Source of the DNA: Tubiluchus corallicola
Taxonomy: Eukaryota > Priapulida > Priapulimorpha > Priapulimorphida > Tubiluchidae
Direction of reading: 5' to 3'
DNA: 60,000 nucleotides
NCBI GenBank assembly: GCA_030141605.1
Contig: JAQGDQ010000075.1
Span: forward strand, 64,001 to 124,000
The notes under the pieces are model-generated. The model ran no database searches. It had not been told where the DNA came from and worked only from the letters and a program-made list of their open reading frames with translations. The translations under genes and the position numbers were made by a program. This document shows, in pieces, positions 13,881 to 28,696 of the stretch (positions are counted from its first letter, which is position 1; each line of letters opens with the position of its first letter).

Positions 13881-13931
13881 TGTGCATACGTGTGTGTTGT
13901 GTGTGTATGTGTGCACGTGAATGTGTATGCG
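13881..13931. repeat. GT-rich low-complexity tract
   Basis: Imperfect GTGTGTATGTGTG-type repeat, about 50 bp. Confidence 0.8.
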
Positions 13932-14192
13932 GGGAAGGGAGAGAATGATCGTTATATATAAGGACTACACCACTAAGCGTCTAGCTGGTCCGGCGTGTCC
14001 ACTGATTAGTCCCACCTGTCTGTCTGTCCGCCTGTCTATCTAGCATCACTCAGTATCTCAGTAATGACTGGAGCTGTGAGGTCAAAGTTGTTGTATTCTT
14101 GCAGCCACTAGATATGAACCGACGTTCAGAATGATGCTATGCCGAATATTAATGTACGAAATCCTATTCACTTAAGATATAGGTATTTCTCT

Positions 14193-14258
14193 TTTCATTC
14201 TCTCTCTCTGTCTTTCTCTTTCTCTCTTCTCTCTCTCTCTCTCTTTCTCTCTCTCCTT
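14193..14258. repeat. (CT)n-rich microsatellite
   Basis: Imperfect CT/TTCT run of about 65 bp; Ser/Leu-rich translations here are artefacts. Confidence 0.9.
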
Positions 14259-15744
14259 TCTTCCTTTGTTCTCTGTGGATTAAAACTGCTGATGTTGACA
14301 CTGCTAAACCAGCATGACAATACTGTCAAGAAACGAGAAGTTAGACATCATTGTCACGTTTTTGATTTTTTGTTCTTCTTTTTGTCCATTCGACTTTTAA
14401 GGATAGAGATCAGGATAATAGTTAAGAAGGGTTCATCGATGATGCTACCCTAAAACCTGGTGAGGCCGTACACGTTAAACTAAGATCTTTTCTACCTGGT
14501 TCCAGGTTGGGGACACGTGGCAAAGCCCTGTCAATGTTGATGCGAGTATCACACATTGACGTCCTCTGTGCCTGATGTAAAACTGTCAAGCTCATTTTAC
14601 TGAAGGTGTTTGTTTATTTTCGTAAATGATCATGCGTTATTAGAGGCCCTTAATGGAGGATAACTATAGGCAGTAATTTTAATTTGAACACGATTGAAAT
14701 TGAATACGAGAACCTCAATAACTGTTACTTGCATTTTGGTAGACTATTTTTATAGTGCTGTATTTTATTGGGTAAAATACATATTTCATATTTTTACACC
14801 TGTGTATTGAAACTTTCTTTTATGTCAACTGTACCATATAATTGTTGACAGCCTATAGTTGACAGCACTAGATTTCAAATTTTTCTCAAGTTTTTAGATG
14901 ACTTCAGTCGACGTTCATCCACCGTATTTGTGCCATCTATGAAAATATACGACAAACCACTGAATGGTTAAAATCGAAAATTACAAAATTAATTACAAAA
15001 AACTTCCTTGAGTATTTTCGAATATTTGTATTATATATGGGCTTCTGTTTTAAGGTTCGTTATAATTATTAATCATTTTCGCATCAAACAAACATTTTCA
15101 CCAAAACAGTCATATTTCCCACGCCTCATAAGATTATTATTCACAGCGTCCTTAGCACCTGTTAAGTTTTGTTATTTAGGAATTAATTTGGATACGATAC
15201 AGAACAAATTATACAGGTGTTTTGCGGGTTTTTCGACAGGTGCGCTTCCACACATTTCTGTCTCTCTCTGACTTGACCACCATCAACGTAAAAAGCTGTA
15301 ATTTTATATATCGGTTTTTATGAGAGGCGTTTAGTAAAATTATTGCCCGCCAATGACTGATCCACGCCCCGGCAATCATAACATGGTACCTGTGCTGGTG
15401 GTCTTTGAAGATTCCCAATTTCTGCACAGGGCTGATTTAATTTTGAGACCCCTGCTATACGCTGGATTCTAGGTATTTCTTTGTGTGCAACGTAGCGTTG
15501 CATGGTTTTGTGAATAATCTGCATATAATTTTAAGATGCCTGGTCATATTGTTAATAAGAAAAAATGTCTTCAATCTGTTTTGAATGTTTTGACATTTTC
15601 AATATGGCCATGATTAAAAGCACTTTTCTCTTCTTTAATACTTAGTAGAAAGTGCTGTTTCAATACTTCTTGGGTAGCCCATTAACATAATCTGTTAACA
15701 GTTACTCAGCAGTGTGGACTACGTCATCCATTCTCAACCACCTT

Positions 15745-15925
15745 TATCATCATCATCATCGTCGTCGCCATAATCGTCATCGTCGTCATTATCATCATCA
15801 TCATCATCATTATTATTATCATCACCACCATCATCATCATCATCACCATCACCATCATCATCATCAGCTGCAGCAGTAGCAGCATCGGCGGCGGCGGCGG
15901 CAACAACAGCAGAAGCAGCAGAAGC
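15745..15925. repeat. Compound trinucleotide repeat (ATC/ATT then CAG/GCG/ACA)
   Basis: About 120 bp of interrupted ATC/ATT/GTC units is followed directly by AGCAGC, GGCGGC and ACAACA units. Minus-strand frames give poly-Asp and poly-Ala and are not supported as genes. Confidence 0.95.
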
Positions 15926-18900
15926 AACAAAAGAAATGCAATAGCGGCAACTAACGGCACCTGTATCGTGATTGCAAGCAAGTACAAGAAAGCAGAAACT
16001 GACTATATGAAAGTGAAAATAACTTCTAGAGATCAAAATTAACAACTCATTCACAAAGGATTAAATATGCTTTTTAAGTATTAAAATCAAAATTTTATCA
16101 AACTTTTACAATAATTATTTCATTTTATAAAGTTATAACGTCAGAAAAATTGCTTTGCTTTACGTCACGCGATTTTGGTGGTATTTTGGTGCTTTTTTCT
16201 TTTTCTTTCCTTATTTTTTGACAGTTTATTGAAATAGGATAATTGCCCCTTTTGCTTTGTAAACGTAGCTGTACTGGTAACATTTCCAAAAACTGACTAA
16301 TTTACTTTTCGGTTTTCGTATTTTTACGTGGATTATTTGTTTCGGCTACAGTTTCTGTCCCGTTTCCATGGTGGTTGTGAATGGCGGTTTTCCTCGACCA
16401 TTTTATTTTTAAATTTGCGTTCATTATATGTCCAGTCCACTGTCTTATAAAAATATTGCATTTACGCTGAGCCTGCGTCAAATGTTGAAAAAATGCGCAG
16501 CGTCTGCATTGAAAGTTTTGCGTTCATAACATCGTATTCGGCGGTATGGGCGTGGCTAACTTGTGGGCGTGACTACCTTGTATGAGAGCGCCTTAAATGC
16601 CTTGGGTAAGGTAAAACAACAATACGGACAGCCACATGTAATGAAGTAGAAAGAGCGTGATTTTATCGTACAGGAATTTCAACAATAAATTCATTTCAAT
16701 TCTGATTAACTGCTGTTTGTGTTGCAAAAGAAGCCATTAAAGAAATAGGTGGCGCCACTTGAAAGCGAGACTATGCAACGCAGTTCAGCCAGGTAATCAA
16801 TACTGTTTCCTTGCGCATTTGCAATTTTTTTTAATACTGTTTAATAGCAAAATATTATTAGGCATTATATTTTTGCAAAATGAGTTGTAATTAAAATGTT
16901 TACTAGTACTGTAGTGCTTGTTGTGGGAAATTCAAAGTTACAGGCGTGAATGCCTTACTGAAATATGCAAATGACTGTATAACATGCATCGATGAAAACG
17001 AATTTATTGGTAAAGCTAATTTTTTTACGGGTCTTTACCTAATTTTTCTCCTACAAGAAAATTAATGCTTTGATATCTATATATTTTATATTTATAATTT
17101 CCGCTTTTCATTTTTCATTCTTAAACTTAAACTTGCACAACTTAAACTTGTAAATGATATTTCAGAAAAGTTACACAAGACATTTGAAATGCTACACTTA
17201 GCAAAATGCGTTTTATACACAATTACAGATCTTCAATTGCTTGACTGTGTCACTCACACGATAACATTTTTACTCAGGAATATTTTACCTAATTAGTTTT
17301 TCAGGATTATAAGTTTTAGCACTTATATAGATGAAGATATTAACTAATTTAGTTAGTTGCGTTTAAATCTTGAGCTCAGTGAGATGTTGAAATCAAGGAG
17401 AGTTATTGTAAATGTTGGGTTACAATAATACCTCCCTGTTAACACTCAATAGATCTATACGCCCTCATTTACGGCTAAAAACTTTAAATTTCTTTTACAA
17501 CTATGAAGGAAGAAACGAATTAATGTTAATTTTAGACTCTTACGTTTCTAGTCGTTGTATAATTCACGATTCTTGTCGTTCCCACGCGATTGGTAAACGT
17601 AAAAGAAGGATAAGTTACAGAACGGAACTTGACTGAGCACACAGCAAGAATGCATTGCTCAATAATTGCTCAGGATACGTTTTATTTGTCTAAAGGCATT
17701 GTGTGTAAATGAGAAGACTAAGTCATGTCTGTTTTATGTGCGTGTTCAATTGACTTTACTGACAACAAGTATTCAAATTTCTCTAGCACAGAACGAAATT
17801 AATGAAAGTTATATCCTGGGAAAGTTCTCAAGCTGTTACTCTCGGGGTTAATAGTTTTAACACGTTATTTTTAGATGCGACTAGATTTCAAAATTTTGGT
17901 TAATTTTCCACCGCGTACCTGCGACTCGGTTCTCAATCATTTTGAACGGATAGAACTGCGCGTGAAAAAGTACGTTTCTAAATTATATTCAGTTAAAGAG
18001 ATAAGTACTTATCTTGCTTAAATAAAATATGAAATAGAAATGATAGTTTGGAAATAGTAAAATTTTGCTAACTGCTGCCAAAATTGACCTAGTCCTATTG
18101 GAATTTTGAGATAATATCGATATCGATAATCGATTTATGGTAATGATATATTATTGGCAATGATCGTGACGCTGATGATGTGGTTGAATGTTCTTAGGTT
18201 CTTTGAGAGATTAGTATTAACATGAGTTTATACATGCATTTCTAGCGTATTATTTTTAACACCACTATAGCACTACCTGTTTGCATACGCAGATCTGCGC
18301 CTTGTTTCTCCCCACAGGTGAGCAAAGAAAAACAAGTCATTCCTTCCATTACGTTTGCGTTAGTTACGTCACAACATCATCTGTGAATATAACTGATTAG
18401 CAGGTTACTGACAAGTTAACGCGGGATAGTTGAGCAAAATCTTTCACTAGAATGTGATACAAAATCGCCTGGCACAGTTTTCTATGATGTTATCAATACT
18501 ACGGAAGCGCTAAAAGACTGAAGACTAAATCGTTAACTTAAGTTAATGCATACAACATAAAAACTGTTTTAAAATGATTATGATAATCACAAAGATTAAG
18601 TTTATTTTTTACTTTCCTCTCTTTTCTTTAGCCCAGACACAATGTGAGAATTTTCTTACGATATTTGATATCTTAAAATAAGTGTAAAAACGAATTTTTC
18701 AAAAAATATTTGAACTCGTGGATATTTTGTTTTGCTGTTCATGCCTGACAATAACTTTTACTTAAAAAAGTTAAAATGTTACACTCTGCAGCGGCATCGG
18801 TGAAAGCAATAGGATTTTTATAGGATTTTTTGTTGCAGAGTAAGCAGAGTTTGAAACGTTTACACCCAATGTTAAAGTACAGGCGGGGAGGGGTTAATCA

Positions 18901-21900
18901 TCAGGTAAACTGTGGAAGACAGACGTCAAAATGTTTGTTTGATCTGCCGCGTATGACACCGCCAGCTAATTTCTCGTAATTGGGAACAAAACACACTTCT
19001 GCTGCAGAACAATACGCGTGCCATTTGTAGAGGATGTGTTTATCTCACCTTTTGTTTGCCATTATGGTGTGTCGTTCAGGAACTGTGTGGGAAAACACCT
19101 TGTGTACAGTTGCCATAGGAATTTTCCCAGTCACCTGCCTGTAATCTTATCCTGCAGTATTATTGTTTAAAGGTGTATCTGTATAGCAGGCCTTTTTTGA
19201 ACTAATTCCTGAAAGATTTTCTGCAATGGCATAAGGCAGGCCATAAAATTTTACGTTCAATCTTCACAAAACTAAGCTTTGTAATTTACGGCATCACATA
19301 TTTTTCCTTTACCTGTACCGTTCTTCTATATATCTTAGGCCTAATAATATGGTGAATGATCTGGCCTGGGTTTTTAAAATTTAAAAGGCTCATCTACGCA
19401 TGCAACACCAGTACTGCATTTTGCAAAGTAAATATTTATTAATTTATTAGTTTCTTATTTTAACAAATTTGCGCTGAACGTTTGCGCTGAACATTAATAG
19501 GAACTTAAGTTCTAAAACTATTTTAATGTTTAAAATGTAACAGTATAGTCTAATCGCGGTAGTGACTAAAGGGATGCAACGTTCAAATGGCACAAGTAAA
19601 AATCACACGGGAATAAAGGCACAAATGGAAAAATAGGAAAAAGGCGCCCTTAATAAAATAAGAGGGTAGGACTTAGGGTTACTGTTAGAGATAATTATTT
19701 TAATAATTTTACCTCTGATAAGGAAGTTATATGTTGTCACGCCGTTTGCTTGCTTGTTCAGTCGTTTGTTTGTTTTTTTTGTTTGTCTGTTAGTTAGCAG
19801 TATTACTCAGCAAACTACGATTCGTGATTAAGGTTGTGATTATGATAGCCTTTATCACGTAGTTTATGTTTCGTCGCTGTTGGTTTGTTACTTAGTTTGT
19901 TAAGATGATTGGGCAAAACCCAATTAACAAGTTTCCATGAAACTTTATGGAAAAGTTGATCATGGTATAAGGAATTGAAGTTTTGGTGCTGATTCTTTTA
20001 CAAAAACTTGTCAAATGGGGGTATTTTTTTTCCGTTTTTTGCAACACTTAACAGAACACCATGTGCAAAAAAGCGTTCATGACGTGTATCTTGGAGGTAT
20101 CGGAGGAAATTTCATAGCTCGTTGGAAAGAGGGAGGTGACTTGGCTGCAAGATAAGGTAATTTTTTGCCTCCTCCATGACGAGCGGTTACGAGTTAGTTC
20201 CAGGTTTCTTTACTAACACAAGGCATACAAAAACACTTTGGGGGTTATTTCGCTATTCTATGTAATATTCAAACATTTATTAAGGTATATTTTTGCAAGT
20301 TTGTCTGTTTGTCTTTTCTTGTGTTTTTTATAAAAAGAATTAGATGAACAGATTTGGCGGAAGTTTGCTTCGCACTGAGTGTCATTCGAGTATTAATACA
20401 GACATTACCTTTTTAAAATAGCACATTTGCCATTTTCCCCTACTTTTTCATTTGCGCCATTTTTACCTACATTCAACCGAGAGTAGTGACTATAATAAGA
20501 CTTCTAAAGGTGTATTATGCAAATATTCTGGTATGCAAACTGTAAATATTTTTATAAACTGAACACAAAAGATGGTAAAAATAAAACACCTTAACATCAA
20601 CTATAACAGACATAATATTAATTAGTTGATATCATTTATATGAGATTATATATTAGATATTATTAAAACGATTAGTTACAGAAGACCTTGCTGTGCAAAT
20701 GCATATGCATGAATGCGTAAACTGCTGTCCTCTGTACAAGCAGATGTTTACTGCTGAACCCAACAGATTTTTGTCATTAGCAACAATATACATGCTATTC
20801 ATCATCTCAAGCATCAATTCAGCATTTATAACCGCTTCTTCTTGCATCTTGCGTCCCGTCTCTAGCTTAGCTTCAGCCTCCTCTTTTTGATGGAATCCAT
20901 GAACTTACTTTCTTCACAAGCTTATTCAACACACTGTAAGGCTTCTATTTCAAAATCGAGAAACAAAAAACTATTGGGTTATGAACCATTCTATTTTGTC
21001 GAAATAGTTTTCTTGTCTAGTGACTGTGGGCTCCCCAGTTTGGATGCGCCTAATTTTCTTTTCTCACATCTGCGTCTGTATTGTCGTTTGTCAACGGTAC
21101 ATCATATTTAGAAATGACATTCATTTGTTGTGCTCAAATCTCCTTCAAAACGGGTGCAGCATCGAATAAAGGCGTTGGGAAGCGTTGAATTAAACATAAG
21201 TTCCCTGCTCAGTAACGTGTTGCTCAAACTAGCTTTGTTTATATGTTTGCGCAATCATTTGTATGGCTTTTTGATACAGATTCCCAGACTCCTGCCCTGT
21301 TTATGACGGCGATAATTCGATTGGATGCCCATTGATCTTATGGTGTGACGGGGTTCCGTACGATGGTTAAAGTAAACAGCCAAGCTTTATCTGAAAGCCA
21401 ATGACGTTGATTTATGCGTATCTTTTGGCTGAGGTGAAAAGGCGAACGATGCTAATAAAACTGATAAATATGATTATTAGTCAGTAAGAGTGTTAAATTC
21501 CCCTGCGACTGTTTCGATGGTCTCGACATTTATAATTATATGTAGTTATAAATAAACCACATTCCGCGTTGAAGACTCCGTATTCGCAATTGGCTAGGTG
21601 TTTATTTGAAGTTAAATGGATGTCCAAAATCTAGAAAGTTTTTTTACGTTGTAGAAGCTTACGTTAATTACATAAGGACATCATCATAAAAAATCAGGCA
21701 TGGTTCACATCCTTTGACTGTGATGTGTAGCCGTTCACAATAATTATTGTGAGGTTATTCACATTGAAACGACTTATTGAGGCGGGTTGCTCGACTAATA
21801 GTATAGTGTACAAATATGATAAGAGCAAACCGTGGCTCATAGGGTCGATTCATGTAATAAAGTCTGCATTAACTTTCAGTTAAGTGCATTTGCATACTCT

Positions 21901-24900
21901 CTCACAATCTACGTTTTCTAGAATTGCAACAGGCAGTGTGTCCTCACGATGAAGTTGTTTATTTCAAACTGTTACGTGCAAACCATAACTTGTCTTACTT
22001 TTAAAAACATTAGTTGAAACCAATTCTTAGCTAATTGATTACTGTTTCACATCTATTTTGTGTTCACGACTACAAACATTAATTCAGCTAATCTGTACAG
22101 ACATCAGATTGACTAGCTTTAGTTGTCCCATCTTACCTCTTATTTATCACGTTTATACAATTTATGCATCAGCAAATAAGGCAGCAATTTATACACAAAA
22201 ATGCTTGATTAATTATGTAGGTAAAGTACAATGTCAACTAACAGATTTAAAAGCTGTCATATTGCACTACATACTTCCTGCATTTTCACAATTTATCTTC
22301 GTCTTCAAATCTATAAATATTATTAGCAATCGAAATAATAACAAAATTACTTTTGTATTGCAACATTTTTAATTATTTGGAACTGCCGTATGGTAAAGCA
22401 TTAAATCAAGCTTAAAAACCTTGTCCAATTCATACTTTAAGGCTCAGCTTTGATATTTTATGTTTGTCAGCTATGGAAAAATTGTCGTTATATCACCACC
22501 AATTTTCTTCACATTAGATTTTACTTGGTTTAATTTGAAGGCTCTCAGTTAAATTAAATTTACTTTTTTTAAAGTTTAATGATCCCTTGATATGATTAGT
22601 ATTCGTCAAGATCTTGGCAGATTGAATTTCGAAATCTTTTTCAGCAAGACGTAGTCACTAATCCCCTATTCACAGGTGAGGCTGCTGATTCCGCGTGAAC
22701 TCCATCCTCTTAGATTGTAATGCTAATCTCACGGTTGCTAGGGAGCATCAAAATGAGAGCAAGCTTGCAGTCACTTAGGGCCTACTAGCCATATCCAAAA
22801 TATTACTCTCTATTCCCGAAATGTTTAAATGTAGGCTGGAAAAAATTCTAGACCGGCTGAAATAAATCTGAGATAGTAAACCAAACAAATCAAAACTTTT
22901 ACGATCAGTTTTTCCCAAGCTTCGGCCACTTTTTTCCATTCATAGGTGTCACTGAAGGCAGTCACGTGACGTGTAGACCATTTCTATGTAGCCAATTTCA
23001 TAAATGACGAAGACGTTTAAGATGCTTTATAGCACATTACAATGCACCAAGTCTGTTACTAAGGCATATCCACTCCATATCCATTAGAGATGCTTTGTAG
23101 TCTGTTTACCTGACGCTCTTCTACGGTTCTTCACGTTCCCGAGGAGCATCCGGCCACTCTTTTGTTCGGTCTTCTCTTTTACTCGTCTCGTGTTTGACAG
23201 CTGCAGTGTCTTAAATTGTAAAATAAATGTAACGGGATATATTCTCCTCCAGGTGCGTTTCTCAGCCGTGCTGCCCCATCTTGCTTGTATTTCCCCTCTG
23301 TGGGGTAAGATTTATTCTTTTGTCGCACGACTCACGTCCGATATTAAAATACCCGACGCGTTATTAATGTAGTGAAATGTTGTTTGTCGTATGAAACGCC
23401 TTTAGGAATGGCTTATTCTCGGAAACAAATAAATTCAAGTTGAAGTAGTACAGTTATTTAGTAAAAACAAAAATTCACGAAATGAAAAAATGAAGAAGCT
23501 TACGTAACGTTTTAAAACAAATTCAAATGTGCATTGCTATAGTCAACATTCAAATTTCTATATTCAACATGTATATTAACGGAGAGGGGGGTGCTTAATA
23601 CCCTTTACCTGTTGTTTAAGCAGCACGCCTATCCAGCCTGTATTTAAATAATGTTTAAAACAGAAAATTTATGACACTTAAGCCTCACAGCTAGCTAAAA
23701 TTTTCTAGATATAATTTTGGTACATTTTTAACATTGTGCGATTTAACTAGACTTGTAAGTCTACTTCATTTTCCTTATCTCATCAATACCTAATATCTAA
23801 TTTTTAGTATCTAATCAGTGCAAGAAAACATTTTCTGACCATTTTTAGATATTTGTTTTGAGTACATAGGACTTCCTTTACTTGAACAGCCCGTAAATGA
23901 TAAATTCTTTTCATTATTACAATTAGTAACGATCACAAACAAAAAGGAATTGTAACAAACATTCTGTCAACAGATTTTTTATCAATAATGCATCATTAAT
24001 GTCATCATGGCGCCTTAACAGATATAGAACAGGTGTTAACAAATGTACAACGATGATCAACGATGAATGTAATAACTAGTTCTGTGCTTATGCGTATTAT
24101 TTAAACAATTGCAGTGTTAATATTGCGCGTCATATAAGATTAAGTTGCGTGATTACTACTATTCTGTCATGCGTTATACAGGGGATAATAAGCATGATCA
24201 CATGAAACCCACGTTTGATACTGCAAGATGCATATCATGTCACATCTGCATCGATTGTATTAACTTATATTATGAGATTTGGCATCTTCTGACGGTGCTG
24301 TATCAATCAATTATCGATTAATAATTTGATAATCATTAGCAAACCATATAGCAATTTGTTCATTACAATATGAACCACTAGCGACAAAAAGCAAAGAACT
24401 TAAAAAGAAACTGTTCTATGATAATGCTTCAACTTTGTGGATAATGATGGCGCCACATGTTTGACGTTACACAATAACATGTGATGTTTCAAATGCTGGT
24501 ACGTCGCCATCTACACATCACTGAGCTAACAGAGAAGTCGGTGAACATGCCTCTTATGTGTGGAACCTATTAAATTTTGAAAATTTCTTCTGTTTAAAAG
24601 ATAACAACAAAGCCAGAATATATTTTCTGCGTATAAGTCATTGCAATTATTGTATCAATAATTATATGACAGCAAACGTTTACGAGGAAACCTATTATGT
24701 TAACCTTGAATAAATTTCAATTTGATGTTCCATATTTGATTAATGACTTTATATTACGCACGCGACTATAACGTTATCATAAAACACAACAATTATTAAC
24801 TACAGTTTTTGACGATTGAATAATTCCCTATTATATGCACCCTAGTGGAGATGAGCTTGCAAAGTGGAATGATTTGACTGATAGTTGCGGCATTATGGCG

Positions 24901-27900
24901 TCACACTCTGTTACGCCACATGGTGTCATTTCAACAAAATACGGAAAATCTGAGATAGGTTATTCGCTATAATAATTGTCCTGAATAATGCCAACATAAT
25001 CGTTTATCATCTATCTGAATAAGGAAGTGCTCCACATTTATTAAACTAACCTGGGTCGGAAGCCTTGACACGCTGTGATTTTTGGTTAAAATAATGGACT
25101 GCCATTAACCCGTAGCGAACACTGAATTATGGCTACCAGAGATAATGTGATATATGATGCGCAATATAACTTATATACAGGTTATGAAACATTTGGAAAG
25201 TTTTGCAAGTCTACTATATTAAATTATTGTATACTTTAAGTTTACATGTATACTATTGTATTTTTCTGCAATGGGGTAAGAATTTATTAGCCGTAAACTC
25301 TTATATGTACTGCTGTCGGCTTTGTGGGCCAGGGCAACTTGTTTTGGTCAAAGTTTCATCACTTCTGGTTTGTAAGGGTTAAGCGCGAGGATGGCACGTT
25401 GTTGACATTCTACAATGACCGGCGCTTTATCTGCACAGTAAGGTGGCGTAGTGACAGTAACGGCTAATATGATGATTATACTTGATAGGCGGCCTCTAAT
25501 GATTTCAATTGATTACTCAGGTGAAGTAACTGATGAAATTGGCTGTGTTTCCTGTAGGTACAGTAGTGACATATAAATTATATTATAATAGCAATACATA
25601 AATTAAATTAAGTTGTCACATAAATGTCCGTATTCAAACTGTAAAATGAAGACTACTAAGGGCTTTGGCTATTCGTTGTTTTAAAAACGAATTAACGAGA
25701 TAAAAGATAAATGATAAAATTGCCTTATAGGCGTTGAGGAGTTGTTTATGACGTCATAAACTCTTAGATCAGCTTTCCTCCAGGACAGCCTGTCATCAGA
25801 CTTTTTTAGTCTCCAATGTCAGCTCTTCCTTTTTCAAAGCAAGAATCCTCATCATATGATGGTCGCTCCATCCATTTTCTTCAGTGTCAGCATTTTGTGT
25901 TTGGCTGTCTTCAAGCTAGCGTTGTTTTTCGCTCCAAATCCAGTTTGGTTAGTCAGTTATCTATTCTCAGTTCATAATATCCAGCACAGCATTTATATAC
26001 GCCGTTTTTTACTTTAAACTCAGAGCTGCAGTCATTTGTCTTCGGTGTTTGCCACCTTAGCTCAGACAAGTGTCTGTCTTCGTATATAATGGTTTCATCA
26101 TATGTTTTGGTTCTACTAACCTTATTTTAAATAGTGCTTTTCTGGTTTTCTTAGTCTTAACCTTGACATTTCTAGATAAGGACCATGTTTTTTCCTTCGG
26201 GCTTGTTATTTGTGGAATTGTCCACCAGGACATTCTTTCCCTGAAATACAACTTCACTCGATTCGAGAAGAAAACAGCAGATACTTCTGTCACTAACAAA
26301 TTAACATGCGACAATTCTACTTTTCTGTACATGTATTTGTGTTTTTTCGCCTTTTCATTGTTACCCCTTTACCATGAATGGCCATTGGCCTTTCTTTGCG
26401 ATGATTTGTATAAAAAGGCATCTTCTGTCTTATTACATCCAACATATGATTTGTCCTCCCGTACTCCATGAGTTGTGGCCACTTCTAAATTTTGCTCTGT
26501 TAACCGTGACTAGATCCTCCCTCCACCAGGCTAGCGTCTTATCATTTCAAGTTGATTACTAGCAGCATGCAAGGCTTTGCCAGCACGCGCCGCCATGTCA
26601 CTAACAGTCACTTCAAATTCCTCAAAAAGCATTCAACACCAAACAAACATTTGTAGGCTGCAGATAAATTATTGATGATGACAAAATCATCTCGTGTTTA
26701 AGATTCAGATAATCGACACAGGGTAATTATCTATAAGGCTGGTGTCTGTCTCACCTGCTGTCCAAATTCTAGTCTTGAGGTGATAGGTAACCGTTGTTAG
26801 TTTCGTTTTATGATTTACATCTTGCTGTAGGAACCTTTTGTCGTAAGTGTTTATTTATTTTGTTCATACTATAGTTATATTAAAAGGAAAATAGTAAAAG
26901 AGGAAAAAAGCAGCTAATAAAGCTAATACCAATAATAGATGAAATAATTAAAAATTTGCATTGTTTACAATTAAAAGCTAGTTAAAATCATTAAAAAACA
27001 ACCCAAAGTTGTCAAAACTCCGCATTATATCTTTGGATCTTGTTCTCATTTCTCCATTTCATTCGGTTTTGGTTGAAATTGTGGTTTTGATATAGACAGG
27101 TATAATTGTGTTTCGATGAACATGATAGGTACAGGACGTCGTACAAAGATGACTATTTCACAAGTTCGGCTGTTCACAAGTTGGTTAGTTTCCTTTTAGA
27201 AGTGAAATAAAAGCTATTTAAAATTTAATCTTACTTCATCGAATCCCAAAATTTTACTGAGCCACTAAACAGATCTACATCTTGTTCACATCAGTGACCT
27301 TAAAAACAAGTTCAAACGAAGTGATTTGCATGATTTTTTATGCTTTAAGATATAAATTTTGGGAATTCAAGATGGGGGATTTCTGTCGGAAAGATTTTAA
27401 AATAAAACGCTACTATTTTGATAATAAACTATTATGTCGAACCATGTAAAATGGCGGAAAAATGTCAACAGCATTAAAACCAGCAAAATATTTGAATTCG
27501 TGACGTGAATCAGTAGCAGTCAGCAGCAGCATCTAATTGCGACTCTTCCGGTAACTATGATAATAACAAACATAAGATCTCAATCTTCTTTACAATAAAT
27601 AGAATGGCGGGGAGTAGAATGTTTAGTTTTTCCGTTTAAAATAACGGTGCGAAACTTCAGGCGGATCTTGTCTAAACCGCAAGCGGGACTCACCAGACAA
27701 GCACCATGTGGACTTAACCAGAATTCTGGACAATATCATGCTGAAACTTGGTGGAATTGAATTGCGAATTTTTGCTATTTTTGCAACAGGATGGGTGCCC
27801 CGGAATCATAAGTGAGAAGACCCACCCCCACTTTGGTGCCCCCTCTCCTGCAAGAGTTTGGGGTAAACACAGCAGATGCAGCTTTCAGTGACTAACCGGG

Positions 27901-28696
27901 GTAATTTAAGATCATTACATGTTGAATGTCTGATTCTTATTACTGCCTTCTTTCATTCGTCTGCACAAAACCAACAAGTTCTTTTCTACATCTCCACCTG
28001 CCGCTCGCTAAAGGGTGGCACCGGCTTATTTTAGGATTAACAAAAGGACGGGCGCGTGCAAAAACATTTGCATTTGTCATAATCAAACATTGGAGATTGC
28101 AACTGGCCTCACTTTCCGTCGCATCCAGCAGATGGTTTTTAGCGCGTGTCCTATGACATTTTTCTTTCTGTTTATCTGAAAATCTGTATATCAGCGCGAA
28201 AGTGCCCCATTCTAAGTAATCTCGTGTTTGGATTCAAACGTTCATTTTCTGTTGTAAAACATACAAGTGTTGCGTTGGAATTATATAAGTCTGTATAAGT
28301 CATATCAGAACTATTTGTGATGTCTTTTAGTCACATGGTGTTTTTTGTGGTCAGCCTTCAAATAGTGTTATGGTTGTTGGTTAGGTTTTGCTGTAACCAT
28401 CATGCGAGCGATGCTAGCGGTCTCTTAACGAAAATTAATAGAACTTGAATAAACATTGTTCAACGTGAGATTTCATACTGTTTGATTGTTGAAATTTCAG
28501 ATGTCTGTATATATGGACGTTTTATATTAAGTCTGTTGTTGTCTTTTGTTTTGGACATTTTGCTATGCAAATATTTCCTGTCTACAGGTACATGTTGTCG
28601 AAAATTTTGTTAGATATAAAATTATTGTTTTAGTGATTTTAATAAAGTGTAAAACGTAATTTGCGCGAAACATTTATAAATTTGTGTTTGTTGCAG
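15926..28696. other. Non-coding, AT-rich, upstream of the first recognised exon
   Basis: No supported exon was found. Contents seen are the ATCGAT palindrome at 18115, TAGGCCTA at 19336-19343, a homeodomain-type AT-rich cluster (ATCAATCAATTATCGATTAA) near 24302, and a minus-strand frame of about 480 bp with one stop at about 26060-26520. The last 30 bp before 28697 form a normal acceptor. Confidence 0.5.
18115..18128. other. 14-bp palindrome of overlapping ATCGAT sites
   Basis: TATCGATATCGATA is a perfect palindrome, followed 2 bp later by another ATCGAT. ATCGAT is the core site of Cut/Onecut homeodomain proteins. Its function here is speculative. Confidence 0.6.

Noticed and set aside
15724-16054. 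Minus-strand frames with poly-Asp, poly-Ala, poly-Met and poly-Leu
   Set aside because: They arise from the ATC/CAG trinucleotide repeat.
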